Shown here: piece by piece, positions 17,723 to 26,935 of the stretch
Layout: every line of letters starts with the position of its first letter
How positions within the stretch are numbered: position 1 is the first letter of the stretch
From: Anaerolineae bacterium
GTDB taxonomy: Bacteria > Chloroflexota > Anaerolineae > Promineifilales > Promineifilaceae
DNA length: 41,061 bases
Assembly (NCBI GenBank): GCA_023384415.1
Contig: JAHDWJ010000006.1
Span: 1 to 41,061, forward strand
Reading direction: 5' to 3'
The notes under the pieces: model-generated
The model's database searches: none
Seen by the model: only the letters and a program-made list of their open reading frames with translations
What the model was told of the DNA's origin: nothing
Program-made: the position numbers and the translations under genes

Positions 17723-18265
17723 ATGAACAACGAAACCGAACATCAAGAACAACCCCTTGAAGAAAAGATCACCCAGACCGAAGCTGCCCCGGAAGCGGCC
17801 GCGCCCCCAACCCTGGAAGAACAGTTAGCCCAGGCCAAAGCGGAAGCGGCCGCTAACCTTGATGGCTGGCAGCGTACCCTGGCCGAATTTGCCAACGCCC
17901 GCAAGCGAATGGACAAACAGCGCAGCGAAGCGTACAGCCACGCCACCGCCTCGGTGGTTAGTAAACTGTTACCGGTGCTGGACGATTTTGATCGCGCTCT
18001 GGCCAACGTCCCGGAAGCAATCAGCAGCGATAGCTGGTTTGAAGGGCTGCGGCTGGTTCACAAAAAAATGAACGGCATCCTTGAAGGGGCCAACATCGAA
18101 CGGATCGCCACCGTCGGCCAGCCATTTGATCCCAACATCCACGAAGCCATCTTACAAGAACCATCTGATGAGTACGAAAGTGGCCTCATCATTCGTGAGT
18201 TACAAAGCGGCTACAAATTGGGCGACCGGATAATCCGGCCGGCCCTTGTTTGTGTTGCTGCTTAA
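17723..18265 (+). CDS. grpE: Nucleotide exchange factor GrpE
   Basis: A 180-residue GrpE. The N-terminal about 55 residues are acidic, low-complexity and Ala-rich, followed by the long dimeric coiled coil (WQRTLAEFANARKRMDKQ) and the C-terminal beta domain with the conserved FDPNIHEAIL and ELQSGYKLGDRIIRPALV. It releases ADP from DnaK. Two GCGGCCGC octamers encode Ala-rich positions in the disordered N-terminus. Position between hrcA and dnaK is the usual order. The start lacks a strong ribosome-binding site and the upstream repeat occupies most of the gap. Confidence 0.96.
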   Translation: MNNETEHQEQPLEEKITQTEAAPEAAAPPTLEEQLAQAKAEAAANLDGWQRTLAEFANARKRMDKQRSEAYSHATASVVSKLLPVLDDFDRALANVPEAISSDSWFEGLRLVHKKMNGILEGANIERIATVGQPFDPNIHEAILQEPSDEYESGLIIRELQSGYKLGDRIIRPALVCVAA

Positions 18266-18333
18266 AACCGTGTGCAATTAGTAGTGAACAGTAAAAAATC
18301 AAGGGAACTGGCAGGAACACAGAGTGATCTACT

Positions 18334-18368
18334 CATCCCTTAGCACTCATTCCTCAGTCCTTACTCAC
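18334..18368 (+). repeat. Degenerate heptamer tract before dnaK
   Basis: Five consecutive 7-base units: CATCCCT, TAGCACT, CATTCCT, CAGTCCT, TACTCAC. It ends directly before the dnaK ribosome-binding site. TAGCACT here is part of this register and not a CIRCE half-site, as no inverted partner is present. Confidence 0.65.
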
Positions 18369-18381
18369 AGGAGACTTTATC

Positions 18382-20265
18382 ATGGGCAAAATCATAGGCA
18401 TTGATCTTGGCACGACCAACTCGGTTGTGGCCGTTATGGAAGGTGGGGAAGCTACCGTTATTCCCAGTGCGGAAGGCAACCGCCTTTTTCCGTCCATTGT
18501 GGCGGTCAACCCCAAAACGGGGGAGCGGCTGGTAGGGCAGGTCGCCAAGCGGCAGGCCGTAGTCAACCCGGAAAACACCGTTTTTTCGGTCAAACGGTTT
18601 ATGGGGCGCAAATATGATGACCCGGCCGTCAAACGGGCGCGGGAATATGTCCCTTATGAAGTCCGCAAAGCTGCCAACGGAGATATTCGGGTGGTTATGG
18701 GTGGCCGCGACTACTCCCCCCCAGAAGTTTCAGCCATGATCCTGCAAAAAATCAAAGCCGATGCCGAAGCCTACCTGGGTGAACCCGTTACTCAGGCGGT
18801 CATCACCGTTCCTGCCTATTTCAATGACAGCCAGCGCCAGGCTACCAAAGACGCCGGCCGCATTGCCGGTTTGGAAGTGTTACGCATCGTCAACGAACCT
18901 ACCGCCTCATCTTTAGCCTATGGCCTGGGCAGTGACAAAGACGAAATTATCGCTGTGTATGACCTGGGGGGCGGCACCTTCGACATTTCCATCCTCGAAG
19001 TCGGGGATGGTGTCTTTGAGGTGAAAGCGACCAATGGCGATACGTTCTTGGGTGGGGATGACTTTGATCTCCGCATCGTAGATTGGGCGGCCAATGAGTT
19101 CAAGATGGAGACAGGCATTGATTTGCGCCAGGATCGTCAGGCGCTGCAACGTTTACGTGAGGCGTCGGAGAAAGCTAAGATTGAACTCTCTACCACCATG
19201 CAGTCAGAGCTGAATCTGCCTTACATCACCGCCGATGCCACTGGCCCCAAACATCTTAACCTGAACCTGAGCCGGGCCAAATTAGAGCAGTTGACCGCCG
19301 ATCTTATTGACCGCTCTATCGAACCGTGCCGTCAGGCCCTTAAAGATGCCGGCCTCACCCCAGCAGAAATCAGCCAGGTGGTGCTGGTAGGGGGGATGAC
19401 CCGTATGCCCGCCATTCAAGAGCGGGTGCGGAAATTTTTCGGCAAAGAACCCCATCGCGGCGTCAACCCAGATGAAGTTGTGGGCATTGGCGCAGCTATC
19501 CAGGCTGGCGTGTTGGGCGGCGATGTGAAGGATGTTCTCCTGTTAGACGTCACCCCACTTACCCTGAGCATTGAGACGTTGGGTGGCGTGGCTACTCCGC
19601 TCATTGAGCGCAACACTACCATCCCTACCAAAAAGAGCCAGATATTCTCTACCGCCGCTGATATGCAAACCCAGGTAGAGATTCATGTCACTCAGGGAGA
19701 GCGGCCTATGGCCAGCGATAACAAGAGCCTGGGTAAGTTTATCCTGGATGGCATTCCTCCATCTCCACGTGGGGTGCCTCAGATTGAAGTTGCCTTTGAC
19801 ATTGATGCTAACGGTATTTTGCATGTCAGTGCGACAGACAAAGCCACCGGTAAAAGCCAGGCGATGCAAATTTTGCCTTCCAGTGGTCTAAGCGATAATG
19901 AGATTGACCGGATGGTGCAGGAAGCGGAAAAGTTTGCTGGGGAAGATGCCAAACGGAAAGCGTTGGTGGAAGCGGCCAATCAGGCAGATAACGCGGTTTA
20001 TAGTGCCGAGAAGCTGGTGAAGGAAAATGAGGATAAAATCCCCCAGCCGATCAAGGATCGCATTCACCATCAGATTGAAGAGGTAAAGACTGCCCGAGGC
20101 AACAATGATGCTGAGGCGATGAATGCCGCCGTTGAGCGGCTGCAAATGGCTTTACAAGAGGCTGGCCAGGCGATGTATCAGGCTAGCGGCCCCACTCCTG
20201 AAAATCCGGCTGGCCCCGCTGGCAAGAGTGGGGATGAGGATGTCATTGAGGGGGAGTTTAGTTAG
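18382..20265 (+). CDS. dnaK: Molecular chaperone DnaK (Hsp70)
   Basis: A 627-residue full-length DnaK. All three Hsp70 signatures are present: [14 protein letters not shown] at the start, [13 protein letters not shown] near 193, and [16 protein letters not shown] near 334. The substrate-binding domain and helical lid follow. The C-terminus ends [10 protein letters not shown], an acidic tail. AGGAGA precedes the ATG. It works with DnaJ and GrpE encoded beside it in ATP-driven folding. It contains no GCGGCCGC octamer over 1.9 kb, unlike its neighbours. Confidence 0.98.
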   Translation: MGKIIGIDLGTTNSVVAVMEGGEATVIPSAEGNRLFPSIVAVNPKTGERLVGQVAKRQAVVNPENTVFSVKRFMGRKYDDPAVKRAREYVPYEVRKAANGDIRVVMGGRDYSPPEVSAMILQKIKADAEAYLGEPVTQAVITVPAYFNDSQRQATKDAGRIAGLEVLRIVNEPTASSLAYGLGSDKDEIIAVYDLGGGTFDISILEVGDGVFEVKATNGDTFLGGDDFDLRIVDWAANEFKMETGIDLRQDRQALQRLREASEKAKIELSTTMQSELNLPYITADATGPKHLNLNLSRAKLEQLTADLIDRSIEPCRQALKDAGLTPAEISQVVLVGGMTRMPAIQERVRKFFGKEPHRGVNPDEVVGIGAAIQAGVLGGDVKDVLLLDVTPLTLSIETLGGVATPLIERNTTIPTKKSQIFSTAADMQTQVEIHVTQGERPMASDNKSLGKFILDGIPPSPRGVPQIEVAFDIDANGILHVSATDKATGKSQAMQILPSSGLSDNEIDRMVQEAEKFAGEDAKRKALVEAANQADNAVYSAEKLVKENEDKIPQPIKDRIHHQIEEVKTARGNNDAEAMNAAVERLQMALQEAGQAMYQASGPTPENPAGPAGKSGDEDVIEGEFS

Positions 20266-20280
20266 GAGAGTGGTTTTTAG

Positions 20281-20441
20281 CCACGAATGCTGGTTGATTG
20301 ACAAAATTAATCTTTTGCCTTAATGACAACAATGGATTAAGAAAGGAACGGATTTTTCAGAGAAGACCAGTATCCGATTATTTCTCAATCTGTTGTTGTC
20401 ATTCTGAAAATGAGGTTTGTCAGTCAAATAGACCACGAATG
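20281..20441. mobile_element. MITE-like palindrome nested in a CACGAAT repeat, with 9-bp direct repeats
   Basis: An imperfect palindrome of about 142 bases with ends CTGGTTGATTGACAAA (20290-20305) and TTTGTCAGTCAAATAG (20416-20431). Inner arms also match (AATGACAACA / TGTTGTTGTCATT). It is flanked by CCACGAATG at 20281-20289 and 20433-20441. Removing one flank and the palindrome restores a CACGAAT-family repeat that continues to ATTCGTGGC at about 20474-20482. The element therefore appears to have inserted into that older repeat. No coding capacity. Confidence 0.78.
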
Positions 20442-20541
20442 ACCCGAATTTTTTAATTGATCTAATTGGGGCCATTCGTGGCGAATGTATTTGACAATGG
20501 TAACTCCTGACCTTCAATAGTCAGTGCAAGGTACAACGGTT

Positions 20542-21684
20542 ATGGCAGGGACAAAAAGAGATTATTATGAGGTTTTGGGAGTGCCGCAGAGTGCGTCCAG
20601 GGATGACCTGAAGAAGGCGTATCGCAAGTTGGCCCGGCAGTACCACCCCGATGTGAATAAGGAAGCGGCCGCAGCCGAACAGTTTAAGGAAATCAACGAA
20701 GCCTACGAGGTCCTTTCCGATGAGGACAAACGGGCGGCGTATGATCGGTTTGGTCACGCGGCCGTTTCTGGCAATGCTGGCATGGGCGGGTTTAATGATT
20801 TTAGCGCCGGTTTTGGCAGTATGGCTGATATTTTTGAGGAGTTTTTTGGGGGAGGGCGCGGCCGCGGCCGCCGTGGTCCCCGCCCCGGGGCTGATCTGCG
20901 TTATAACCTGACTCTGGAGTTTGATGAAGCGGTTTTTGGGATCGAAAAAGATATTGATGTACGCCGACCGGGCATTTGCCCCAGCTGCGTTGGCAGCGGG
21001 GCTGAGCCGGGCACCAGCCCTACCCGCTGCTCCAGTTGTAAAGGCAGTGGTGAAGTACGCCGGGTACAAAATTCGCTCTTGGGTCAATTTGTCAATGTTT
21101 CTACCTGTCCTACTTGCCAGGGCAGCGGCGAAACGATTCCTAACCCGTGTAAGACGTGCCACGGGCGTAAACAGGTAGAAGAGATCAAAACCCTCAATAT
21201 CAAAGTCCCGGCTGGGGTAGATAATGATACCCAAATCCGTCTGACTGGTGAAGGCGCGCCGGGCCTGTTTGGGGGGCCGCCGGGCAATTTGTATATCAAT
21301 ATTAACATTCGCAAACACCCCTTCTTCCAACGACGCGGGGATGATGTTTTGCTTGACTTAGAGATTAACGTGGCTCAGGCGGCTCTAGGGGATGAGATTA
21401 CCATTCCGACGGTAGATGGGCCGGCCGCCCTGACCATTCCTGCAGGCACACAGTCAGGGGAAGTGTTCCGCTTAAGCGGCCGCGGTGTGCCCCATTTGCG
21501 CCGGGCCGGCCGGGGGGATCATTTGACCATTGTGCAGGTGGTGATTCCTAAGAAACTTAGCAAAGAGCAAAAAGAGCTGTTCACCCAATTGGGCCAGACG
21601 TTAGGCAAAGAGGTGGTGCCCCAGCGGGAGCGCGGCTTCCTCGATTCGCTTAAGGATGCTCTGGGTGATGTTTTTCGCATATAG
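20542..21684 (+). CDS. dnaJ: Co-chaperone DnaJ (Hsp40)
   Basis: A 380-residue type I DnaJ: J domain with HPD (residues 35-37), a Gly/Phe/Arg-rich linker ([14 protein letters not shown]), four CxxCxGxG-type zinc motifs ([32 protein letters not shown]), and a C-terminal substrate-binding domain. It stimulates DnaK ATPase and delivers substrates. The ATG at 20542 fits the family start ([13 protein letters not shown]); the GTG at 20524 is less likely. The Gly/Arg linker is partly encoded by two overlapping GCGGCCGC octamers. Confidence 0.97.
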   Translation: MAGTKRDYYEVLGVPQSASRDDLKKAYRKLARQYHPDVNKEAAAAEQFKEINEAYEVLSDEDKRAAYDRFGHAAVSGNAGMGGFNDFSAGFGSMADIFEEFFGGGRGRGRRGPRPGADLRYNLTLEFDEAVFGIEKDIDVRRPGICPSCVGSGAEPGTSPTRCSSCKGSGEVRRVQNSLLGQFVNVSTCPTCQGSGETIPNPCKTCHGRKQVEEIKTLNIKVPAGVDNDTQIRLTGEGAPGLFGGPPGNLYININIRKHPFFQRRGDDVLLDLEINVAQAALGDEITIPTVDGPAALTIPAGTQSGEVFRLSGRGVPHLRRAGRGDHLTIVQVVIPKKLSKEQKELFTQLGQTLGKEVVPQRERGFLDSLKDALGDVFRI

Positions 21685-21688
21685 ATAA

Positions 21689-22591
21689 ATGTACTGGCTT
21701 GAAATCTCTATTATCACCAGGGAACAGTTTGCTGAGGGGGTCGCGGCCGCGTTCCAGCCATTTGCTTACCAGGAGAGCGTCGTCCTGGAGCAGTTGGGGG
21801 ACCCCGATGATCTGGACCCCAATGCCCTGCTGCCTTATGTGACAGTCAAATTTTACGTCCCCGAAAGCGAAGATACCCCAGAACTGCGCCAGACGATTGT
21901 GGCTCATGCGGCCGCTATCCAAAACGATTTACCCGCCGAATTTCCCACTTTTCGTATCCTACAAGAAGAAGATTGGGCCAATGCCTGGAAAGTGCATTAC
22001 AAGCCATTTAAGCTGGGGCAGCGGCTGTGGATTCAGCCCAGTTGGGAGAAAGCGGTAGACGCGGCCGCAACCGATATTGTCCTCACCCTGGACCCCGGCA
22101 TGGCTTTTGGCACAGGACTCCACGCCACTACCCAACTATGCCTGGCCCTGCTAGAAGAGGTGATCCAGCCCGGCGACCGGGTGTTGGATGTGGGGACAGG
22201 TTCGGGCATATTGGCAATTGCGGCCGCGAAACTCGGTGCGTCCCAGGTCATCGCCATAGACAATGACCCCCTGGCCGTAACGGCTACCCAGGGCAACATC
22301 ACCCTCAACCAGGTAGAGACCCAGGTGCAGACCTGGCAAGGGGAATTAGCCACCGTGCCTGTTGAACCATACCAGGTGGTCGTTGTCAACATCCTGGCCC
22401 CGGTGATCATCACCCTGCTGCGGCAAGGGGGGCTGCTCAACTATGTTGCTCCTGGGGGGCATTTGCTGTTGAGTGGACTGATTGCGGTGCAACAAGAAGA
22501 GGTGATGGCGGCAGTTGCGGCCGCGGGGGGACATCTCACCACCGCCCGCCAGGATGGGGATTGGGTAGCTTTGCACATTGAATATAGCTAA
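21689..22591 (+). CDS. prmA: Ribosomal protein L11 methyltransferase
   Basis: A 300-residue PrmA of normal length. The N-terminal domain positions L11 (MYWLEISIIT start). The SAM-dependent Rossmann domain shows LTLDPGMAFGTGLHATT, VLDVGTGSGILAIAA, AIDNDPLAVTA and VVVNILAPVI, the last being the NPPY-equivalent of this family. It trimethylates L11 in the cytoplasm. It begins 4 bases after dnaJ, so it belongs to the heat-shock operon, an arrangement common in Gram-positive-like lineages. Confidence 0.95.
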   Translation: MYWLEISIITREQFAEGVAAAFQPFAYQESVVLEQLGDPDDLDPNALLPYVTVKFYVPESEDTPELRQTIVAHAAAIQNDLPAEFPTFRILQEEDWANAWKVHYKPFKLGQRLWIQPSWEKAVDAAATDIVLTLDPGMAFGTGLHATTQLCLALLEEVIQPGDRVLDVGTGSGILAIAAAKLGASQVIAIDNDPLAVTATQGNITLNQVETQVQTWQGELATVPVEPYQVVVVNILAPVIITLLRQGGLLNYVAPGGHLLLSGLIAVQQEEVMAAVAAAGGHLTTARQDGDWVALHIEYS

Positions 22592-22636
22592 AATCATAGT
22601 AACATTTGCTATGGTTCATATAACCGTTACAAATTT

Positions 22637-22664
22637 GACCGCCGACTATCGATCACCGACCGTA
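22637..22664 (+). repeat. Degenerate heptamer tract after prmA
   Basis: Units GACCGCC, GACTATC, GATCACC, GACCGTA in 7-base register. The first two units nearly match the tract at 36011-36045. Confidence 0.65.
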
Positions 22665-22708
22665 ATTTTACCAGTTTTAAACGATCTCCCACCGGCTAAA
22701 CTGCCAAC

Positions 22709-22792
22709 GGTCATAAACTGACATTTTCAGTGAGACTGGCGACTCGATATTAACCAATCTCCAGTCTCCAACCAGAATGTCACTTTATGACC
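22709..22792. repeat. Imperfect 84-base palindrome upstream of the toxin-antitoxin locus
   Basis: GGTCATAAACTGACATT (22709-22725) is inverted at AATGTCACTTTATGACC (22776-22792), and GAGACTGG (22732-22739) at CCAGTCTC (22761-22768). No flanking direct repeat is visible, so insertion cannot be argued as for the two MITE-like elements. It could be an old element or an RNA hairpin. Confidence 0.65.
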
Positions 22793-22876
22793 ACGATGGG
22801 TATATCTACCCCAAAAATTAGTGAAGCATCATTATAGAGAAGATGAATCAGAAGCAAATGACGAAAGAGGCAAAAA

Positions 22877-23113
22877 ATGGCTACCCTTGACATGCGCCAA
22901 CAGCTATACCAACAAATTGCTCATTTACCTGATGATGTGGTTGCCCAAATTGCTGACTTTACCTTGTTTGTGATGACCAGGCGGCAAATAAAACCTGTAT
23001 ATGCTGAATGGGAGCATACTCAATGGGAAACATTTGCTCTGCAACATCTGTTCCGCGAAACGGATGAGGTCAGCTACTCATTAGAAGATGCCCAAGAAAT
23101 TTATCATCCATGA
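22877..23113 (+). CDS. DUF2281-like antitoxin
   Basis: A 78-residue protein. The N-terminal part, MATLDMRQQLYQQIAHLPDDVVAQIADFTLFV, has the look of DUF2281 or similar short antitoxins in which an LPDDVVAQIADF-type helix precedes an acidic tail. The tail is variable (SYSLEDAQEIYHP). It overlaps the following PemK-like gene by 4 bases (ATGA), the standard geometry of type II toxin-antitoxin pairs. It is AT-richer than surrounding DNA. It likely neutralises the downstream toxin-like domain. Confidence 0.68.
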   Translation: MATLDMRQQLYQQIAHLPDDVVAQIADFTLFVMTRRQIKPVYAEWEHTQWETFALQHLFRETDEVSYSLEDAQEIYHP

Positions 23114-23976
23114 AACCTGGCGACATTGTCCTGATCCGATTTCCTCACACAGATTTGCAAGGCGGAAAACTTCGTCCAGCTTTAGTAATTGCTGTGACCC
23201 CAGGCCAACATAAAGATTTACTGCTGGGGGTGATTTCGTCGCGGGTTCATCAAACAGTCGCCAACTTTGATGAAATTATTGATCCCTCTGATGTTGATTA
23301 CGCTGCCACCGGGCTAAAAAGCCGCTCGATTATCCGTTTAGGACGATTAGCTACGGTGCAACCAACTATTATCAATGCACGTCTTGGTAACATTTCGGCG
23401 CAACGATTGCAGCAAATCAAAAGCCGATTAATTAACTGGTTGCAAGCTCATGCCACTAATGGTCAATCAGGTGAGTTCAATCCCCAGTTAACTACCTCCG
23501 CATCCCCTTTATCTCCCAGTGCCCAAAGGGTACAGGATGTTTTGGCCCAGTTTGGCCTGAAATTGCAGGTGGTCGAACTGTCAGCGTCCACGCGAACGGC
23601 CCAGGAAGCAGCCGACGCTGTTGGCTGTACGGTGGGGCAGATTGTGAAGTCGCTGCTGTTTCGCGGCCGCATCACCCATACCCCTATCCTGGTTGTAGCC
23701 AGCGGCCGCAACCGGGTCAATGAAAAGAAGCTGCAAACCCTGGTTGGTGAACCCATCGAAAAACCAGATGCCGATTATGTCCGTCAGCAGACCGGGTTTG
23801 TCATCGGCGGCGTTCCCCCCGTAGGCCATAGCCAGAAAATCCGCACCTTCATTGATGAAGATTTAGCCCAGTATGACGAAATTTGGGCGGCCGCAGGCAC
23901 ACCCAACGCTGTCTTCCGCCTCACCCCCACCGATTTACACACCCTCACCGGCGGCGAAATCATCAGCGTGAAATAA
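23110..23976 (+). CDS. PemK/MazF-like toxin domain fused to a YbaK-type aminoacyl-tRNA deacylase
   Basis: A single 288-residue frame with two unrelated folds. Residues 1 to about 111 are PemK/MazF-like (KPGDIVLIRFPHTD, GKLRPALVIAV, SRSIIRLGRLATVQ). Residues about 134-288 are a YbaK/prolyl-tRNA-synthetase-associated domain (LSPSAQRVQDVLAQFG, QIVKSLLF, GGVPPVGH, GTPNAVFRLTP). The linker is about 22 residues. No ATG lies at the junction; an in-frame TTG at 23440 could start the second half alone. The first half is AT-rich and lacks GCGGCCGC; the second half has three. Probably a toxin-antitoxin pair landed in frame ahead of an older deacylase gene. Confidence 0.8.
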   Translation: MKPGDIVLIRFPHTDLQGGKLRPALVIAVTPGQHKDLLLGVISSRVHQTVANFDEIIDPSDVDYAATGLKSRSIIRLGRLATVQPTIINARLGNISAQRLQQIKSRLINWLQAHATNGQSGEFNPQLTTSASPLSPSAQRVQDVLAQFGLKLQVVELSASTRTAQEAADAVGCTVGQIVKSLLFRGRITHTPILVVASGRNRVNEKKLQTLVGEPIEKPDADYVRQQTGFVIGGVPPVGHSQKIRTFIDEDLAQYDEIWAAAGTPNAVFRLTPTDLHTLTGGEIISVK

Positions 23977-24039
23977 CCCCCATAATCAACCCTATCGAAA
24001 AAACTACCGCCGAGACGCCCAAGCCCGAAGTTACCAGAG

Positions 24040-24073
24040 AAAAATTCGCGCCAATTCGTAAAATTCGTGGCCG
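24040..24073 (-). repeat. CACGAAT-family repeat, inverted copy
   Basis: On the minus strand it reads GGCCACGAATTTTACGAATT followed by GGCGCGAATTTTTC, the same word pattern as the copies at 17579 and 34434. Confidence 0.65.
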
Positions 24074-24084
24074 TTTTCAACAAA

Positions 24085-24112
24085 TTCATCCTTCATCCCT
24101 CATTCTTCATCC
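24085..24112 (+). repeat. Heptamer tract TTCATCC/CTCATTC
   Basis: Units TTCATCC, TTCATCC, CTCATTC, TTCATCC in 7-base register, just upstream of the acetyltransferase ribosome-binding site. Confidence 0.75.
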
Positions 24113-24130
24113 TTTCCCAGGGGGTTCCCC

Positions 24131-25378
24131 ATGTACACCATCCGTGAGTTAGACCAATCAGAGTTAGATACGCTGGTGGAGATTATGGCGGCGGCTTATC
24201 CGGGCATGAAAATCGTCTCCCCAGAAGATAAACAGCGTACCAAAGAGCGGTTTATCAACAATCAGGATGGCACCATTCATTATTACGGAGCTTTTCGGGA
24301 TGATGAAATGGTGGGGGGAATGCGGCTGCATGATTTCACCATGCAACTGTACGAAACCCGCACCCTGGTTGGGGGGGTAGGCATGGTGGGTACTCATTTT
24401 TTGCACAAGAAAGAGAAGGTCGCCAAACATCTGCTGGCCCACTTCCATTACCATTACCGGCAGCAAGGGGCTGCTATCACCGCTTTGTACCCGTTCCGCC
24501 CCGATTTTTATAAGCAGATGGGGTATGGTTATGGGGGGAAGATGTGGCAATATCGCTTTGGCCCGGCCAGCCTGCCCCCTCAGTTTGATAAAACCCATCT
24601 TGATTATCTGACAGTAGCTGATAGAGAGAAGGTGCTGGCCTGTTTTGACCGGTATATGAGTCGAACCCATGGGGTAATGGGCAAAGCGGACTTTGAGGTG
24701 CGCCGCCTGTTGGAAAATCCAGCCATGCGGGTGGTGGGGTATCGGGACGGGGGGCAAATTTTAGGCTATCTGGCGTTTACCTTCCAACCCGTACCCGGCG
24801 GCTCTTTTTTGCAAAATGATCTCCAGATTGAGGAGTTGGTTTATGATTCGCCGCTGGTGCTGCGGGAGTTGTGTGCCTTTTTGCGCTCCCAGGCAGATCA
24901 GGTGGGAACGATTGTGTATACCAGCCCGGACCCGAACTGGCATTTTTTACTGAGTGATCCGCGTAATGGCAGCGGCCGCGTCCTGCCCTCTGTTTGTCAT
25001 GAAAATGCGGCCCAGGGGTTAGGGGCCATGTATCGGGTCATCAACGCCCGCACCCTGTTTAAAGCAATGGCCGCCCACGATTTTGGTGGGCAGACACTCC
25101 GGCTCAACCTTTCCCTGCGTGACACCTTCCTGCCCGAAAATGATGGCGCGTTCATCATCCAGTTTGAGCAAGGGCAGGCCCAAATCGCTCTCGATGACCG
25201 GTATGATGTCACTGTGCGCCTGGACATTGCCGATTTTTCCTCATTGGTGATGGGGGCCATCTCCTTCCGCGAATTAATGGCTTATGGCCTGGCGGAAATC
25301 TCCCACCCCCAATACATCCCTGCTGTTCACAGCTTGTTTTATAGCGAAAAACAGCCAGTTTGTTTCAGTTTGTTCTAG
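24131..25378 (+). CDS. Eis-like GNAT N-acetyltransferase with SCP2-like C-terminal domain
   Basis: A 415-residue protein of the Eis family, which has two tandem GNAT folds and a sterol-carrier-like C-terminal domain. The N-terminal GNAT begins YTIRELDQSELDTLVEIM with acetyl-CoA-binding elements GGVGMVGTHFLHKKEKVAKHL near residues 79-98, and ALYPFRPDFYKQMGYGY near 116-132 typical of Eis proteins. The last residues YSEKQPVCFSLF place a carboxylate near the active site as in Eis. Mycobacterial Eis acetylates aminoglycoside amines and protein lysines; the natural substrate here is unknown. AGGGGGT precedes the ATG. Confidence 0.85.
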   Translation: MYTIRELDQSELDTLVEIMAAAYPGMKIVSPEDKQRTKERFINNQDGTIHYYGAFRDDEMVGGMRLHDFTMQLYETRTLVGGVGMVGTHFLHKKEKVAKHLLAHFHYHYRQQGAAITALYPFRPDFYKQMGYGYGGKMWQYRFGPASLPPQFDKTHLDYLTVADREKVLACFDRYMSRTHGVMGKADFEVRRLLENPAMRVVGYRDGGQILGYLAFTFQPVPGGSFLQNDLQIEELVYDSPLVLRELCAFLRSQADQVGTIVYTSPDPNWHFLLSDPRNGSGRVLPSVCHENAAQGLGAMYRVINARTLFKAMAAHDFGGQTLRLNLSLRDTFLPENDGAFIIQFEQGQAQIALDDRYDVTVRLDIADFSSLVMGAISFRELMAYGLAEISHPQYIPAVHSLFYSEKQPVCFSLF

Positions 25379-25419
25379 GTCATTGGAGCCTGGCAAGAGT
25401 AAGTAGATACTATATTTCA

Positions 25420-25899
25420 TTAGGGTACATAACTATTATCTCGCCATACATAAGGTCGCCACGTATGTGTTGTGCCATCAAAATGACCAAAATCATGTGT
25501 ACCTTCACCAGTAACCACGCGGCTGCTTGATGCTGGAAAAACAATCAACGTGCCTGAATCAACGTGACTGCTCGCATTATAATTAACCGACCCACTTCGA
25601 TTAAACCCGGCGACATATATTCCATCTCTGTAAACATAGCAAGCAAACCAAGTATAGCCTATAGTTGTTATAGCTGTACCAGGTGAAGTATAACTAAATG
25701 AATCACATTGAAACAAGTAATATTGACCTCCCTGATATTTAAAAGCGTTTTTGCTGGCAATGGCTGTAGTAATGCCAGCAAAATTACTGCTACTTTGTGG
25801 TGAATTTCCTTCAGCAAAGGCAGCCATAATTGTTATGCCTGCAATACCTAAAACAAGAAAAAAGGCTATCTGAAAGCGTAATATTTTCTTTGTCAGCAT
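25420..25899 (-). CDS. Secreted protein of unknown function
   Basis: A 159-residue protein with an N-terminal signal peptide (FFLVLGIAGITIMAAFAEG, cleavage plausible after AFA near residue 29). The mature part is Ser/Thr/Tyr-rich with two cysteines (FQCDSF and WFACYVY) that could form a disulfide. I do not recognise a family. The start has a strong AGGAGG on the minus strand located inside the end of the upstream gene. It lies one base after the 25901-26935 gene, so the two form an operon. AT-rich and free of GCGGCCGC sites. Confidence 0.75.
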   Translation of the reverse strand: MLTKKILRFQIAFFLVLGIAGITIMAAFAEGNSPQSSSNFAGITTAIASKNAFKYQGGQYYLFQCDSFSYTSPGTAITTIGYTWFACYVYRDGIYVAGFNRSGSVNYNASSHVDSGTLIVFPASSSRVVTGEGTHDFGHFDGTTHTWRPYVWRDNSYVP

Positions 25900-25900
25900 T

Positions 25901-26935
25901 TTAATTTTCCTCCTGAATAAGATTTAACAGTTGCTCCATTGTTTGTAGGGCTTCAGCAGGTAGATCGTATTGTTCTTCATAAACGAATTGAGTTCGCGCT
26001 TCCATGATAAGCCACTCACCTTCAATAGTTTGGAAAGCAAATTCTTCATATTGAATAGCTCCCGTTTCCCAGTCAAAAACAATCTGATATCGGTGAGCCA
26101 TCAAGGGGTTGGCGACATTGCCAAACTGAATAGCCTGGTCAAAATAATCAACAACTGTGACCACATATTGCCCATTCTCCAGCCAGGCAGTGAACTTCTC
26201 ACTATCTTTTAGTTCGCGTAGGATAGAAAGCGAGCGTCCTTGCAAAGAAGGGTACTCCGCCTCTAAAGAGGTAGGGTAACGGTAAGTCGCCAGACCTGCT
26301 GCCATTAATGTTAAATTAACTGTTTCCCCATGAATGGATGCCGCTTTTTGCAACAGAGTGCCACTAAGATCAGATACGTGATGGATATAGATGCTGTAAT
26401 CATCCTTACTGAACCAGTAATCATCTACTGTGGTATCTGTCGGATAGAGATTAGATAGGTGAGTGCCGTCAGGCAATGTTCTTGTTCCCCTGGTTGATAC
26501 TGGTACTAAGGTATGATACTGGACGTGAAGCCAATTAAATTCATGGCTCAAATTCACAATATATTTTTCATTTAAATTTTGCACTTGCTGTATAATCCTG
26601 ACGTACTCCTGTTGCGGATTATCCTGTGTGTCTGCATTTATTTCCAGCACTTGAAACAACTTATTATCTTCGTGACTTTCCGATACTATAGTGTTCTCAC
26701 TGTGTGTAGATACAATGCTTTCATGAATTTGTACTCGGTCAGCAAAATCAGATGTCGGATTATTGGTTTGCTCGGAATCGTGACTAACTATGTTCGTTTC
26801 TTCCTGAGCCATCTGGTTTGCCCACGCATTGTTTTGTTGAGCCTGAGTACGGTTTGCGAACAATGCGAAAAGGGATACTAATCCTATAAGAGCAAGCAAT
26901 GCGCCAATAGTCATATAGTTGAATTTTTGTTTCAT
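25901..26935 (-). CDS. Secreted or membrane-anchored protein of unknown function
   Basis: A 344-residue protein with one N-terminal hydrophobic segment (MTIGALLALIGLVSLFALFA) followed by RTQAQQ, a plausible signal-peptidase site or anchor. The rest is an exported domain rich in acidic residues and aromatic beta-like strands, without a recognised family; repeated phrases such as QIVFDWETGAIQYEEF suggest a lipoprotein-sorting-like beta fold, not proven. ATG at 26935 with AAGGAG at 6 bases is preferred over 26965. It is the first gene of a two-gene operon. Base composition differs from the flanks. Confidence 0.75.
   Translation of the reverse strand: MKQKFNYMTIGALLALIGLVSLFALFANRTQAQQNNAWANQMAQEETNIVSHDSEQTNNPTSDFADRVQIHESIVSTHSENTIVSESHEDNKLFQVLEINADTQDNPQQEYVRIIQQVQNLNEKYIVNLSHEFNWLHVQYHTLVPVSTRGTRTLPDGTHLSNLYPTDTTVDDYWFSKDDYSIYIHHVSDLSGTLLQKAASIHGETVNLTLMAAGLATYRYPTSLEAEYPSLQGRSLSILRELKDSEKFTAWLENGQYVVTVVDYFDQAIQFGNVANPLMAHRYQIVFDWETGAIQYEEFAFQTIEGEWLIMEARTQFVYEEQYDLPAEALQTMEQLLNLIQEEN

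Noticed and set aside
18334..18368. Second CIRCE site upstream of dnaK (TTAGCACTCAT)
   Set aside because: Only one half-site is present, with no GAGTGCTAA partner at 9 bases; it belongs to a heptamer tract.
20521..21330. A 269-codon minus-strand frame opposite dnaJ
   Set aside because: Shadow of the dnaJ reading frame; Gly/Ala/Arg-biased with no domain.
25420..26935. Bacteriocin plus immunity or export pair
   Set aside because: Both proteins are exported and small-operon linked, but no leader motif, immunity-like membrane protein or transporter is present.
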